Counted from the stretch's first letter, positions 13,729 through 24,243 are shown. The stretch: DNA of 64,000 bases from Glycine soja (GCF_004193775.1 NC_041021.1:5218001-5282000), one strand, 5' to 3'. Notes: generated by a model from the sequence alone, not told the origin. Numbers and translations are program-made.

Positions 13729-14955
13729 TGTTGCAACCTACCCTTCGGCGAGAGGGCGAGGCAAGATAGAAACGTGCGTCTTCTCATGAAGAAAACGTGT
13801 GGAGTCATCATCAACGTTTATTTGAGGAAAATGTTAGAAAAACCAAAAAGACGAAGGTCTGCGGATTTTGAAAATGAGGGTTCAGGAGTTGTTTATGCAC
13901 GGAAAAGGTATTAGCACCCCACACGCCCGTCACAAGGGACGATAACCTTTAATCGAGTGTGCAAAAACGTGACTTCAAAATTATGTATTTTCCCTTCTTT
14001 TTTTTTGGGGTCAACAAGGGTGTTTCCCTTGCTCCTATGTATCCTCAGGTGCGATGAGGAATTCAGACCTACGTGGTTCTTTAAGTCTGAAAATTTGTGT
14101 GTTAAATTGATTTTATGTTTTTTTTAAAGATTGATTTTAATTGCGAACAAAAAGTCGTTTAAGGCGTTGGACCTTGAAACGATGTTTTAAATTTGAAAAG
14201 CAGAGAGAATCGTTACGGCATTGGACCTTGAAACGATCTTTTGATTTTGAAAAGAGGAGAGAATCGTTAAGGCGTTGGACCTTGAAACGATCTCAGGTGA
14301 TATTTGATAAAAAGAAATTTAGTTGTGAGTTGGTTTTATCTTGGTTTTGTTTATTAGCTTTCAACCTCTTTAAAAGATGACTTACGTAACTAATGATTGG
14401 TTGAAATTTACTTTATAAAAAAAAAAGATTTACCGATGATAGAAGAAGGAGATGAAGATACACAAAACAATAAAGAGGGCCCCTAAGGGCACATAGATTG
14501 TATCCAAATACTTAAAACAAAAACTAAGTGGATGACGAACGAAGAACGATGTAGAAGTTGATTACGATCGTGATTCGGTAGCACCTCGACCTCGTTTTTC
14601 TCTTCTTTCTTCTTCTTCTTCTCTTTAATTTTTTCACTGAAACCTCTCAATGTGAAAAGCTAACCCTTTCTTCAGCCCCCCTTACGCTTATTTATAGGAA
14701 ATTAGGGGGTTTGGGACTTTGGCAGCTCGCCCAGGCGAGATGTTGCTTCACCCTGAAGTAACCTTGCTCGCCCAGGGTCCAGAAAAAAGCTAAAAATGAC
14801 CATTTTACCCCCCTTTGGTTATTTTCCGCATCCTTGACCAAAACATTGAATGGTCTTTCGTTTTGCACGGTAACTAGTGTCGAACAGCTCAATTCGGCTA
14901 GCAAGAATCAACATATCAACAAGCGATAGTCCCCGGACGAAATTAGGATATGACA
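13729..14955 (-). repeat. 3' LTR of the Tat/Ogre-type element
   Basis: About 1.23 kb. On the minus strand it begins TGTCATATCCTAATTTCGTC and ends GGGTAGGTTGCAACA. A TATA-box candidate TATAAATA lies at 14689-14696 (minus). The bases next to it inside the element (14956-14975, minus) read AAATAGGGACAAC before the LTR, a plausible though short polypurine tract. It is related to 23002-24243 and to the solo LTR at 59117-60774. Confidence 0.88.
14152..14292. repeat. 54-55-bp tandem subrepeats inside the LTR
   Basis: The block GGCGTTGGACCTTGAAACGAT (one base different in the middle copy) recurs at about 14163, 14217 and 14272, each separated by a TTTGAAAAG-AGAGAATCGTT segment. The same threefold array occurs in the other LTR (about 23447-23580) in more mutated form, so it predates the insertion. 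Confidence 0.8.
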
Positions 14956-15159
14956 GTTGTCCCTATTTACTTATCTTTTATTGGAAATAAAAGGAAAGTA
15001 AAGATAAAGACACTAATTTCGTTCGAGAGATCTTGCTATTTGACTGGGCAACTGGTGAAAACCACGAAAGTGAAACCGAGAAAACATGAGGACATTGAAG
15101 TTTTGTAGAGCGGAAGACATCCGAAGTTCTTTTTTCTTTTTCTTTTTTTTTCAAAGCAT

Positions 15160-15890
15160 AGAAACAGAGGACGTCGAGTCCTATGAAGCACAAACAAGGA
15201 CATTGAGTCCTATAAAAGACAAAAGATGTTGAAGTCTCTGAAATGTAAATGAAGATATTGTAGTCTTTTGAAAGCGTAAATGACTGAAGATATTGAAGTC
15301 TTTTGAAATGCAAATGAAGACATTGTAGTCTTTTGAAAGCGTAAATGACCGAAGACATTGAAGTCTTTTTAAATGTAAATGAAGACATTGAAGTCTTTTG
15401 AAAGCGTAAATGACTGAAGATATTGAAGTCTTTCGAAAGGTAAATGAAGACATTGTAGTCTTTTGAAAGCGAAAATGACTGAAGACATTGAAGTCTTTTG
15501 AAATGTAAATGAAGACATTGTAGTCTTTTGAAAGCCTAAATGACTAAAGACATTGAAGTCTTTTGAAATGTAAATGAAGACATTGTAGTCTTTTGAAAGC
15601 ATAAATGACTGAAGACATTGAAGTCTTTTGAAATATAAATGAAGACATTTTAGTCTTTTGAAAGCATAAATGACTGAAAACATTGAAGTCTTTGAAATGT
15701 AAATGAAGACATTGTAGTCTTTTAAACGTAAAGGACAGAGGACTATGAGTCCTTTGAAAGCATAAAGACAGAGGAATTTGAGTCTTATGAAAGATAAAAG
15801 CGAGGACTTTGAGTTCTGTGAAAGATAAAAGCGAAGACTTTGAGTCCTATGAAAGATATAAGCGAGGACTTTGAGTCCTACGAAACAAGC
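15160..15890. repeat. 65-bp tandem array with short hairpin units
   Basis: TGACT-GAAGA blocks recur at 15281, 15346, 15411, 15476, 15541, 15606 and 15671, exactly 65 bp apart. Each unit holds two half-units of the form AAGAC-6 nt-GTCTT. The flanks (15160-15240 and 15720-15890) are half-unit repeats of about 32 bp with AGGAC-5 nt-GTCCT instead. The array lies between gag and the 3' LTR, where Tat/Ogre-type elements commonly carry tandem repeats. The open frames on the minus strand here are by-products of a 65-bp period with few stops. Confidence 0.93.
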
Positions 15891-15899
15891 CAATAGGCA

Positions 15900-18390
15900 C
15901 TAGTACCAAAGCGCTTAACCTTATGAGAAAGTAAGAGATTGACTCTTTGAGAGGGCCTCTCATCCTAGATTTGGGAAAGTGGTATAGAAAGAGAAATTTA
16001 TGCACTTATAGCCTAATATGAACATGATTTTGGGATGAGGATGCATGCAACCTTCATCTTGAAATGTTGTAAATGCAGGCTTTGTACGCAATAATGCAAT
16101 GCAATGGAAAATTGGGCAATGTTTATGACATTCTTTCCTATTTTTGTGATTTGATTTTTTTGTTTTTTTTCTTTGGAAAACACAGATTGACTGTCTCTTT
16201 CTGAAAGACGTGATAAATCATGAGACCTTATCCTATCTTTTTGCAAATCTCTTCGGGGACTCCCTTAGAGTGTATGTTTTGTTTGATTTAGTCACTTGAC
16301 AATTTTAGAGTGGCGGCAATGGAGTCGTTTGACATTTAATCAATCAACTGAAATATTGATCCTAGGGTTTGTCCCTTTCCTTCTTGTTTAAAAACTTTGA
16401 TTATTCTGCACAGCAAGAAACATAAGGCTTTGGGATCGATCGTGCGCCCCATTGAAGGTTGGAAATGGATCATCACACTTTGGCATGTGACCAAGTGAAA
16501 CTTTCCTGATTTGAAGTCATAGAGTGATGCCAAGGGTTTGTCGATCCTGCTAAAACTTGATGACATGGGCTGATCCTGAAAGAATTTATACTACAAAGGC
16601 CACCATTGGATTCAAAAGGAATCCTAAGGGGTCCGCATGAGCAACTAACATCAGATGTTACCCTACTATCACAATTGTCTTTGGACATTTGCCACGAGCT
16701 CGTAGTCGAATAAGTTTTCTTCTCAAATGTGCAAGTGTGAAACCTCGAGGATTCTCTTTTTTTATATATTTTTTTTTCAACAATCACAAGCGTGTATGGG
16801 TTTCATTCCAGAATCCAAAATTTAAAAGCAAAATTAGTCATTCCTTGATCTACATGGGCTTTGTTGGGCTTGTAACGTGGTCAAGAGTAAGAGGGCTATG
16901 AAAGAAAGGATTAGAGATGCTCAAAGAGTGTTTAAGGGTTACATTAAGTAAGAGCCTTGAGAGTCTTGCATCTACTTTTGTTCTTTCAACTCTTGGGTCA
17001 GGCTCTACTCCTTTTGTCTTATCTATTAATCCTTATTGCACTTTTGTGTCTTTCTTGTAAAATCTGGAGATCTTTTGTCTCTCTTTTTCTTCACTCGCCT
17101 TTGACGGATTTTATTTTATTTTTCTTTTCATTGTTGACCAACTTCATGCATGTGTTGTTTGCATTGCTCTTTCTGCCGGTTTAGCGGTGGTTCCTACTCA
17201 GGGTTCCTATTTTGTTTTTGTTGTTTTTTTGTGTTGTTTTTAGAATACAAATATGCTTTAGAGGTGGTAACAAGGGATAAATTAGTGTTTGGGATGTTGA
17301 AACACGACCATGTGTCATTTCAAATCTTGACTAGATACTTTTGTAGTTTGGATTTTGGGACCAAACCCCTGATAAACACCCCCCTAATTGTTTTTTTTTT
17401 CTTTTCTTTATTTTTTATTAACCCTAACTTTTGCTTAGGCCGCCTTTTTGGGTTTTCAACCTACCAGGTGAGAAATTCTGATCCGCCCCTAGGTTTGCTT
17501 GAGGCTTATGCATGGTGCCTGTCATTGCCCCAATATAGGGCTCTGAGGTATCTATTCATGTCTTTTGTCATGACCTTGTAGCAAGGAAAAATGAAAGAAA
17601 CTGTGCAGGTTATCGAGAAATATTTTAAGGATTTTCAATTGACAGATTAAATCAAATGACTCCTATTCTTGATAACTCGCTTTTCTCTCAAAAAGGAAAC
17701 TTTTAAGAAACGTAAAATTAGGTCATATGAATGTTTGTACTTCTTATTTTTTATTTGAAACACAGTCAACAAAATATATTTTTTTTTGAACTTTTTACTT
17801 TACTCGTCGTTTATGGCACCCTCACCAAACGTGGAGAACGAGCAATTTATGATTGAACAGAATTGGAGATCAACTCAAGAGCGCATGCCACTTCAGCAAA
17901 CAAACCAATGACTTACATTCACATTCTAGTGAAAGTTAAATAAGCAAAGATGTAATTGTAAGTGAATGAGAGACAAGGCATAAAATTTATCCATATAATT
18001 AGCATTGTGGTTGTTGTTTACAGTAATGGCATAAATCTGAAAATTCTAATGAGTCATTGGAGACATCTAACAACAACCTTCAAATTTCCCCATGCATAGT
18101 GTTGCTTGCCAACATTAGAATTCACAAGCGATTATCCTCCTCAAATTTTAGCCAACCCGCATCAATTAGACTTTGCACTTAATGTTCAGGGTCATACAAT
18201 GCTCAATGGTCATAGAATGCTCAATGTTCAGCGATTATCCTCCATGATAAGCACATGTTGCATTCGAGTTGTATCCTCGGAAAAATGGAGGTTGAGGAAC
18301 CTTGGCTGGGATTATGGCTGCCATTGCATTATTTTAAGTTAGTATACGACACCAGAATTGGGGTGAATTCTACAGGCTTCTCTGCTTGAA
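15900..18390 (-). other. Unassigned interior of the Tat/Ogre-type element
   Basis: This 2.5-kb stretch lies between gag and the tandem array, where pol would be expected. Neither strand gives protease, RT, RNase H or integrase motifs in the frames I examined. Short frames such as 16336-16787 (minus) and 17150-17581 (plus) match nothing I recognise. I read it as non-coding or heavily decayed sequence typical of a non-autonomous derivative. Confidence 0.55.
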
Positions 18391-18400
18391 AATTTCTTCC

Positions 18401-19030
18401 CTAGTTGGTGTTTTGGTTCGTGTTAAGGGTGGCGTCTGGTATCGGATGTGCAGCAGGCGAGTTTTGTGGCTGATTTTGGGGTGACCTTTGTGGATGATTG
18501 AGTGTTCTTGGCTGATAGGGTGGTGGGTAATGAGAAAGGCTGATATTGGCTGAGTATTGATATTGTTGAGTTGGTGGGAAATTTGGCCATGAAGGAATGA
18601 CAGTCACAACATGGGTTCCTTCCTGCTTCTTACTCTCTCCATTTGCCCCAAGCTTCCTATTCATCAAAGCAGGATAATCAAATTTGCCTCTTCTCAGACC
18701 CACTTCAATCCTTTCATCGGCAAAAACTAAATTGGCAAAGCTTGAAGGCGTGTAACCCACCATCTTCTCATAGTAGAACACCAATAACGTGTCTACTATC
18801 ATTGTTATCATCTCCCTCTCCATCATTGGGGGCGCTACTTGAGCTTCTAGATCCCTTCACCTTTGGGTGTATTCTTTGAAAGATTAATGCTCTTTCTTGC
18901 ACATGTTTTGCAGCTGCATTCTATCCGGAGCCATATCAGAATTGTACTGATACTGCCTAATGAAGGCAACCATTAGGTCCTTCCAAGAATGGACTCAAAA
19001 AGGTTCCAGATTAGTATACCAGGTAACGGT
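18401..19030 (-). pseudogene. gag fragment (C-terminal part), Tat/Ogre-type
   Basis: Read on the minus strand from 19030, the frame begins inside the Retrotrans_gag core (TWYTNLE-like text), continues through a QYQYNSDMAPDR block and reaches an ORF at 18826-18401. That ORF has a VGYTPSSFANLVFADERIE block and a Pro/Gln/Asn-rich tail. These are hallmarks of Tat/Ogre-type gag, the structural protein that packages element RNA in the cytoplasm. Stops interrupt the stretch between the blocks. The fragment continues the one at 20606-21468, from which the solo LTR separates it. It is not expected to give a functional protein. Confidence 0.8.
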
Positions 19031-19290
19031 TGTAGAAGCAAACTTCATGATGATGAATCAAGTTGATTCAAGTAGTTTTGATGATGACAAAAATCCCAAG
19101 AGAATGATATCAAGATTGAGTCAACAAGTTCAAGATCAAGATTAAATCAAGAAGAATCAAGATTCAAGAGAAGATGATTTCACAAGGGAAGTATTGAAAA
19201 GAATTTTTCAAAAACCAAACATAGCACAGTTTTGTTTTACAAGAAAAGTTTTTCTCAAAATTTTTTAAGTTACTAGAGTTTTTACTCTCT

Positions 19291-19500
19291 GGTAATCGAT
19301 TACCAGTGGCAAAGTTTGATTTCAAAAGCTTTCAACTGAATTTGCAACGTTCCAATATATTTTTAAATGGTGTAATCGATTACAATATATTGGTAATCGA
19401 TTACCAGTGTATCTAAATGTTGAAATTCAAATTCAATTGTGAAGAGTCATATATTTTCATAAAATGCTTTGTGTAATCGATTACATGGTTATGATAATCA
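19291..19500. repeat. Palindromic GTAATCGATTAC sites in the LTR U3
   Basis: Exact palindromes: GGTAATCGATTACC at 19291-19304, TGTAATCGATTACA at 19371-19384, TGGTAATCGATTACCA at 19391-19406 and TGTAATCGATTACA at 19472-19485. A degraded copy follows at about 19492-19507. All lie upstream of the TATA box, where LTR enhancer elements sit. The flanking base of each palindrome differs but stays symmetrical. Confidence 0.92.
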
Positions 19501-19617
19501 ATCACCGGTGACAAGTTCTGAATAAAAAGTCAAGAGATGTAACTCTTCCAATGGTTTTCAAGATTTTCTCAAGGTTATAACTCTTCCAATGGTTTTCTTG
19601 ACTAGACATGAAAAGTC

Positions 19618-19625
19618 TATAAAAG
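19618..19625 (+). promoter_or_regulatory. TATA box of the Sirevirus-like LTR
   Basis: TATAAAAG in the context GTCTATAAAAGCAAGAC, downstream of the palindromic sites. It fixes the LTR orientation as plus and would place the transcript start about 30 bp further on. Confidence 0.75.
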
Positions 19626-19844
19626 CAAGACCTTGACTTGCATTCAAATAACTTTTACTTTAACTTTTGAAAACTTTTAGAACTTTCTTGAACAACTTTT
19701 GAGAAATCTTGAAACCTTTGCTTCTCATCTTTCTTCTTCTTCCTTTGCCAAAAAGCTTTCTAAGTTTTCTATTTTCCAAACCTTGTTCTTCTACAAAAAA
19801 CAAAAGTGTGCTATATCTTTTCATTCTCTTCTCCCTTTGCCAAA

Positions 19845-20105
19845 AAGAATTCAACAAGGACTAATCACCTAAATTCTTTTTGTGTCTCTCTTCTCCCTTT
19901 TCCAAAAGAACAAAGGACTAATCGCTTGAATTCTTTTGTGTCTCCCTTCTCCCTTTTCAAAGAATTCAAAAGGACACAGTCTAAGAATTCTTTTGATTCT
20001 TCCATTTCCCTTAAACAAAAGATTTCAAAGGACTAACCGCCTGAGATATCTTTTGTTTCCCCTTTACAAAGATTCAAAGGACTAACCGCCTGAGAACTTT
20101 GTCTT
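19845..20105 (+). repeat. Array of AAGGACTAA-loop hairpin units in the LTR
   Basis: About five units of 47-58 bp. Each has an AAAGAA- or ACAAAG-type left arm, a loop containing AAGGACTAA(T/C)C or a variant, and a matching TTCTTT- or CTTTGT-type right arm. Examples are CAAAAGAA/TTCTTTTG (about 19904-19938) and AAACAAAAGAT/ATCTTTTGTTT (about 20013-20058). It lies downstream of the TATA box, so the hairpins would be in the transcript leader. Confidence 0.75.
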
Positions 20106-20108
20106 AAC

Positions 20109-20267
20109 ACATTGGAGGGTACATCCTTTGTGGTACAAGTAGAGGGTACATCTACTTGGGTTGTTGTAACTGAGAACAAGAGAGGGTACATCTCTTATGA
20201 ATCAGTTTAAGTGGAGGGTACATCCACTTGGTTGTTCAAAGAGAACAAGGGAGGGTACATCCCTTGT
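20109..20267 (+). repeat. Array of GGGTACA-loop hairpins with covarying stems
   Basis: Five units share the loop GGGTACA. Stems are CAAGTAGA/TCTACTTG (20136-20158), AAGAGA/TCTCTT (20178-20196), AAGTGGA/TCCACTT (20209-20229) and ACAAGGGA/TCCCTTGT (20245-20267). A first, imperfect copy (ACA..GGA/TCC..TGT) lies at about 20109-20131. Stem sequence changes from unit to unit while pairing is kept and the loop stays constant. Confidence 0.92.
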
Positions 20268-20605
20268 GGATCTTTGCTTGTAAAGGTTTTTAGAAGGTTG
20301 AAAGAAATCTCAAGAACCGCTGGTTGCTTGGGGACTGGATGTAGACACGGGTTGTTGCCGAACCAGTATAAAATTCTTGTGTTTGTCTTCTTCTTCCCTA
20401 CACTTTTAATTTCTGTTGTGCATTTTTAATTATCGCTTTTACTTTAGGTTAAGTTTCAATTACTATTATTTACTTTCTTAACTTGGTAGTAAAAGCCTAA
20501 TTAAATCTAGTAACATTAAGAAGGATAAGTTTTAATTAGTCAAGGTACATTAATAATTAATTCAACCCCCCCTTCTTAATTATTCTGAAGCCACTTGATC
20601 CAACA

Positions 20606-21468
20606 ACGGCTGCCCCGGTAAGACTTTCCTGGAAAAAATGCATCAACAATTTTTCATTTCTTGAGTATGCCCCCATTTTCCTGTTGTACATCTTCAGGTG
20701 ATTCTTGGGACAAGTAGTCCCCTTGTGCTTATCGAAATCCGGCACCTTGAACTTCGGAGGGATAACGACGTCGGGCACTAGGCATAGTTCTACCATGTCA
20801 GCAAAGGCATAATGTTTGCCTCTTCAATAGCCCTCAACCTTTCCTCTATATAATCAAGTTTCTCCTTTTTCACAATGGCAGAAGGCAGTCTCTCCAATGA
20901 AAAATGCAAGGGTTGTGATTGTGGGTGGTATTAAAGGCCCCCCGAGGTGTTAGGCTAGGGCACGCCACCAAATGCTTGCCCCTCAGTGGCATGTCCGGGG
21001 TAAGGCTCGAAGTCGGCCAGAGCGTGGTCCCGGGGTTCTTCACGTGCCCCCCATGGGCTGAGAAAAATGTGCATGCCCTAACTGGGATTGCTGGCTTTCA
21101 AGGGGAACAGGAGCAGAGTGGTCGATGTTTTCATCGGGCACCTGTACAGCACTGGGTGGTGCTTAGTTAGGAGGCAAGCCGTATAGTGGGAAAGAATTCT
21201 TGCTCTACACAACATGGGGACCGTCTGTACTTCCCAATACTTCTCCTCCCTGACCTACCATATCCGAGATTGGAGGATTTACTTGATTAAGGCCCAATGG
21301 GTGAGTCGGGTCTACCTCAGTGGTGGCACTCGTAGTGGCAACTGCAGCCGCACTGCTTTCCATTATTTTCTTCATGCTTAACGTGGTCTCCATCATGGCG
21401 GCCATTTGGTATTTCATGGCCTCCATGTCAGCCTTCATCTGTTCTTGCACCTCCTTTATTTCACTCAT
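20606..21468 (-). pseudogene. gag fragment (N-terminal part), Tat/Ogre-type
   Basis: On the minus strand a frame from 21468 to 21205 starts MSEIKEVQEQMKADMEAMK and is Met/Glu/Gln-rich, like the coiled-coil N-terminus of Tat/Ogre-type gag. After frame changes, a second block (20796-20606) reads VPPKF-like, FDKHKGTTCPKNHLK and LLMHFFQESLTGAA, the start of the Retrotrans_gag core. It stops at the solo LTR boundary and the core resumes at 19030. Between 20797 and 21204 the expected gag linker cannot be read in one frame. Broken gene. Confidence 0.82.
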
Positions 21469-22978
21469 TACTCTAGCTCTGGCACGTGTTCAGTAAGGAC
21501 GCCGTAAAATGCATTCTTTCCTTTTGATTACAATGATTACAGTTCTGATTTTAAGGAAAGAAAGCAATGAGCAATGCCACAAATGTGAAAAATAAAAAAT
21601 AAGCATGGATGTATGTGAATGATGCATTGTTGAAGTATTGCGAATTTTACACAGGACATAGGTTTGAATCAATTCAGATTAAAATATTGTTCCTTACATC
21701 TTGTCAGAGTCAAAGTGAGACTATAAATAAAACATGGACATCAACAATCCTTAATTTTGTAAATTATTTAGCTCAATCATGTGTTGGTAGTAGACAAAGA
21801 AGCGATGTAACTCGATTCCTTTTCTGCCCCAACTTTTGCAAGCTAGCTACTTCCATACTCTTGACTTGATGAAAACCTTTCCTTAAAAGCATATGCTTGG
21901 TCTGACCCCATAATCCAAGGAATTGAAATTTCGATTTGTCAATACTTCGACAACCTATCAAAGAGATGAACGACTAGGACATACTTATGCTATGCATGTA
22001 ATTATGCGACCGACATGAGATGCCCGAAGAACCATCATTTCCTAGTTAACCACGTATTAGGTACCATGTTCACATGATTTTCAATCATTTTTTAAGAGAA
22101 ATGAGTGTATAATCCCAACATGGTTGGTTTATAGCCATCATCATGGTACCTAACACATCTAACTAAGAATGCGGTGTAATCTTTCATGCTTTATTGTGAC
22201 TTTTTTTTGTTCTTTTTTTGTTTTTGTTTTGTTTTTTTTTTTGCAGAGGAAAATGCAAGGATCATGCATGAGTGAACATAATATGCAAACTGTGAAAATA
22301 GAATGTATGCAGTTGGCAAAACAAAAGCATGCTAAATGAAGATGTATGATGATGCAATGACTCATGCAAATGCGATGCATGAATATGATAAATGATAAAT
22401 ACAGGAATGATATGTCCATTACGATGCCATGAAGATATGCATGATGTAATAAAGGATCAAGCCAGAGTGAGTTTACTTTGTGCCCCTAATTTAGGAACCT
22501 AATGGAAAAGATCCAAAAGTCCCCTTTTAGTGATAACTCCCAAGGGTGGTTTCATGTAACTTTACTGGCTTCTAGAGATATCATCCTCTTAGCTAATACA
22601 TTGTGGTGATAGGCACTATCAGCGACAATGCATCACCAAAAGAGGAAATCTCTAGATGAGGTTTCACTGTTATCAAGTGAGTTGGAGACCCAACATGACC
22701 ACAGATCGACCTCCACTCCTTATGGCTTACATAAACCCGGGTATAGTGCCTAATATCTTGATGTGTGTGCGAGGTGTAGGTGTCATGTGTGCATAGAAAA
22801 AATATTTCTAACTATGAATGTAATAGATAGATAGATACACACCAAACACATCAACATAGCAAATTTTATATACAAATATGGACAAAACAAAAGATAAAAG
22901 GGAAAAGGGAACATAAATAAAGAAAAAGTCACGATAAAAGCATTGCACACTGATTGAATGACCTAACTCTCTAACAAG
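21469..22978 (-). other. Untranslated leader of the Tat/Ogre-type element
   Basis: This 1.5-kb stretch lies between the primer-binding site and the gag start on the minus strand. It is rich in ATGCAT/GATGCA-like text (22260-22440) and has a T/G-rich low-complexity run at 22200-22245. No domain was recognised. A long leader is usual in this lineage. Confidence 0.65.
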
Positions 22979-22996
22979 TCCCTAGTGGAGTCGCTA
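22979..22996 (-). promoter_or_regulatory. Primer-binding site, Tat/Ogre-type
   Basis: On the minus strand, five bases after the 5' LTR end, the sequence reads TAGCGACTCCACTAGGGA. It resembles the TGGCGACTC-type primer sites of Tat/Ogre elements, which the literature assigns to tRNA-Arg, with the second base changed. The tRNA identity is from family knowledge. Confidence 0.7.
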
Positions 22997-23001
22997 ACTA
23001 C

Positions 23002-24243
23002 TGTAACCAACCCTTCGGCGGGAGGGCAAGGCAAGATAGAAACGTGCGTCTTCTCATGAAGAAAATGTGTGGAGTCGCCACCAACGTTTATTCGAGGAAA
23101 ACGTTAGAAAAACCAAAAAGACGAAGCTCTGCAGATTTTGAAAATGAGGGTTCGGGAGTTATTTATGCATGAGGAATGTATTAGCACCCCACGCGCCCAT
23201 CACAAGGGACGACAATTTTTAATCGAGTGTGCAAAAACGTGACTTCAAAATTATGTATTTTCCCTTTTTATATTTTTTTTATTTTTTTTGGGTCGATAAA
23301 GGTGTTGCTCTTGCTCCTACGTATCCTTAGGTGCGATGAGGAATTCAGACCTACATAGTTCTTTAAGTCTGAAAGTTTGTGTGTTAAATTGATTTTATGT
23401 TTTTTTTGAAATATTGGTTTTAATTGCTAACAAAAATTCGTTTAAGGCGTTGAACCTTGAAACAATATTTTAAATTTGAAAAATGGAGAGAATCATTAAG
23501 ACGTTAGACCTTGAAATAATCTTTTGATTTTGATAAGAGGAGAGAATCATTAAGGCATTAGACTTTGAAACGATCTCATGTGATATTTGATAAAAAGAAG
23601 TTTACTTGTGAGTTGGTTTTATCTTGGTTTTGTTTATTAGCTTTTAACCTCTTTAAAAGATGACTTACATAACTAATGATTGGTTGAAATTTACTTTATA
23701 AAAGAAAAGAGATTTACCGATGATAGAAGAAGGAGATGAAGATACACGAAACAACAAAGAGGGCCCCTAAGGGAGCATAGATTGTATCCAAATCCTTAAA
23801 ACAAAAACTAATCGGATGACGAACGAAGAACGATGTAGAAGTTGATTACGATCGTGATTCGGTAGCGCCTCGGCCTCGTTTTTCTCTTCTTTCTTCTTCT
23901 TCTCTCTGATTTTTTCACTGAAACCTCTCAATGTGAAAAGATGACCCTTTCTTCAGCCCCCCCCCCCTCACGCCTATTTATAGGAAATTAGGGGGTTTGG
24001 GACTTTGGCAGCTCGCCCAGGCGAGCTATTGCTTCACCCTGAAGTAACCTTGCTCGCCCAGGGTCTAAAAAAAAGCTAAAAATGACCCTTTTGCCCCTCC
24101 CTTTGGTTATTTTCCGCATCCTTGACCAAAACATGAAATGATCTTTCATTTTGCATGGTAACTTGTGTCGAACAGCTCAATTCGGCTAGCGAGAATCAAA
24201 ATATCAAGAAATGGTAGTCCTCGGACGAAATTAGGGTATGACA
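23002..24243 (-). repeat. 5' LTR of the Tat/Ogre-type element
   Basis: About 1.24 kb. On the minus strand it starts TGTCATACCCTAATTTCGTC and ends GGGTTGGTTACA. A TATA-box candidate TATAAATA lies at 23975-23982 (minus), and a C-run of about 10 at 23957-23967 is longer than in the partner LTR. It pairs with 13729-14955 and is followed by target duplication ATAAG. Confidence 0.88.

Larger units (their letters stand above)
19031..20605 (+). mobile_element. Sirevirus-like (Copia) solo LTR inside gag
   Basis: A 1,575-bp unit beginning TGTAGAAGC and ending CCAACA, with no internal region or second LTR and a near-perfect 5-bp target duplication. This is the product of LTR-LTR recombination. A TATA box on the plus strand gives the orientation. 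Four palindromic GTAATCGATTAC sites and two hairpin arrays fill the unit. I associate this text with soybean SIRE/Maximus (Sirevirus) LTRs; that family call is from memory and has not been checked. It is younger than the Tat/Ogre-type element it interrupts. Confidence 0.8.
19026..20610. repeat. Target duplication of the solo LTR (ACGGT / ACGGC)
   Basis: The 5 bp at 19026-19030 (ACGGT) and 20606-20610 (ACGGC) match at 4 of 5 positions and directly flank the TG...CA ends of the inserted LTR. One copy probably mutated after insertion. Removing the insert and one copy joins the two gag fragments at the expected place. Confidence 0.8.
13729..24243 (-). mobile_element. Tat/Ogre-type LTR retrotransposon, gag only
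   Basis: Two LTRs in the same orientation (13729-14955 and 23002-24243) bound an 8-kb interior. The whole is flanked by an exact 5-bp duplication, ATAAG (13724-13728 and 24244-24248). On the minus strand the order is 5' LTR, primer-binding site, leader, gag, unassigned stretch, tandem array, 3' LTR. Gag is of the Ty3/gypsy Tat/Ogre type; I see no protease, RT, RNase H or integrase, so mobilisation would need a partner. In a 60-bp stretch aligned by hand (14041-14100 against its partner near 23325) the LTRs differ at 4 positions, so the insertion is not recent. A later solo LTR (19031-20605) splits gag. Confidence 0.88.

Noticed and set aside
15281..15735. CRISPR-like regular spacing
   Set aside because: Units are contiguous 65-bp tandem repeats without unique spacers, inside a plant retrotransposon.
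14978..15893. Several overlapping minus-strand frames of 90-174 residues with repeated Phe/Ser/Lys text
   Set aside because: They are translations of the 65-bp tandem array in different frames. A period of 65 shifts frame at each unit and the text has no domain.
20109..20267. Riboswitch or bacterial terminator array
   Set aside because: The hairpins lie in a plant LTR downstream of a TATA box and lack any known riboswitch core or terminator T-run.
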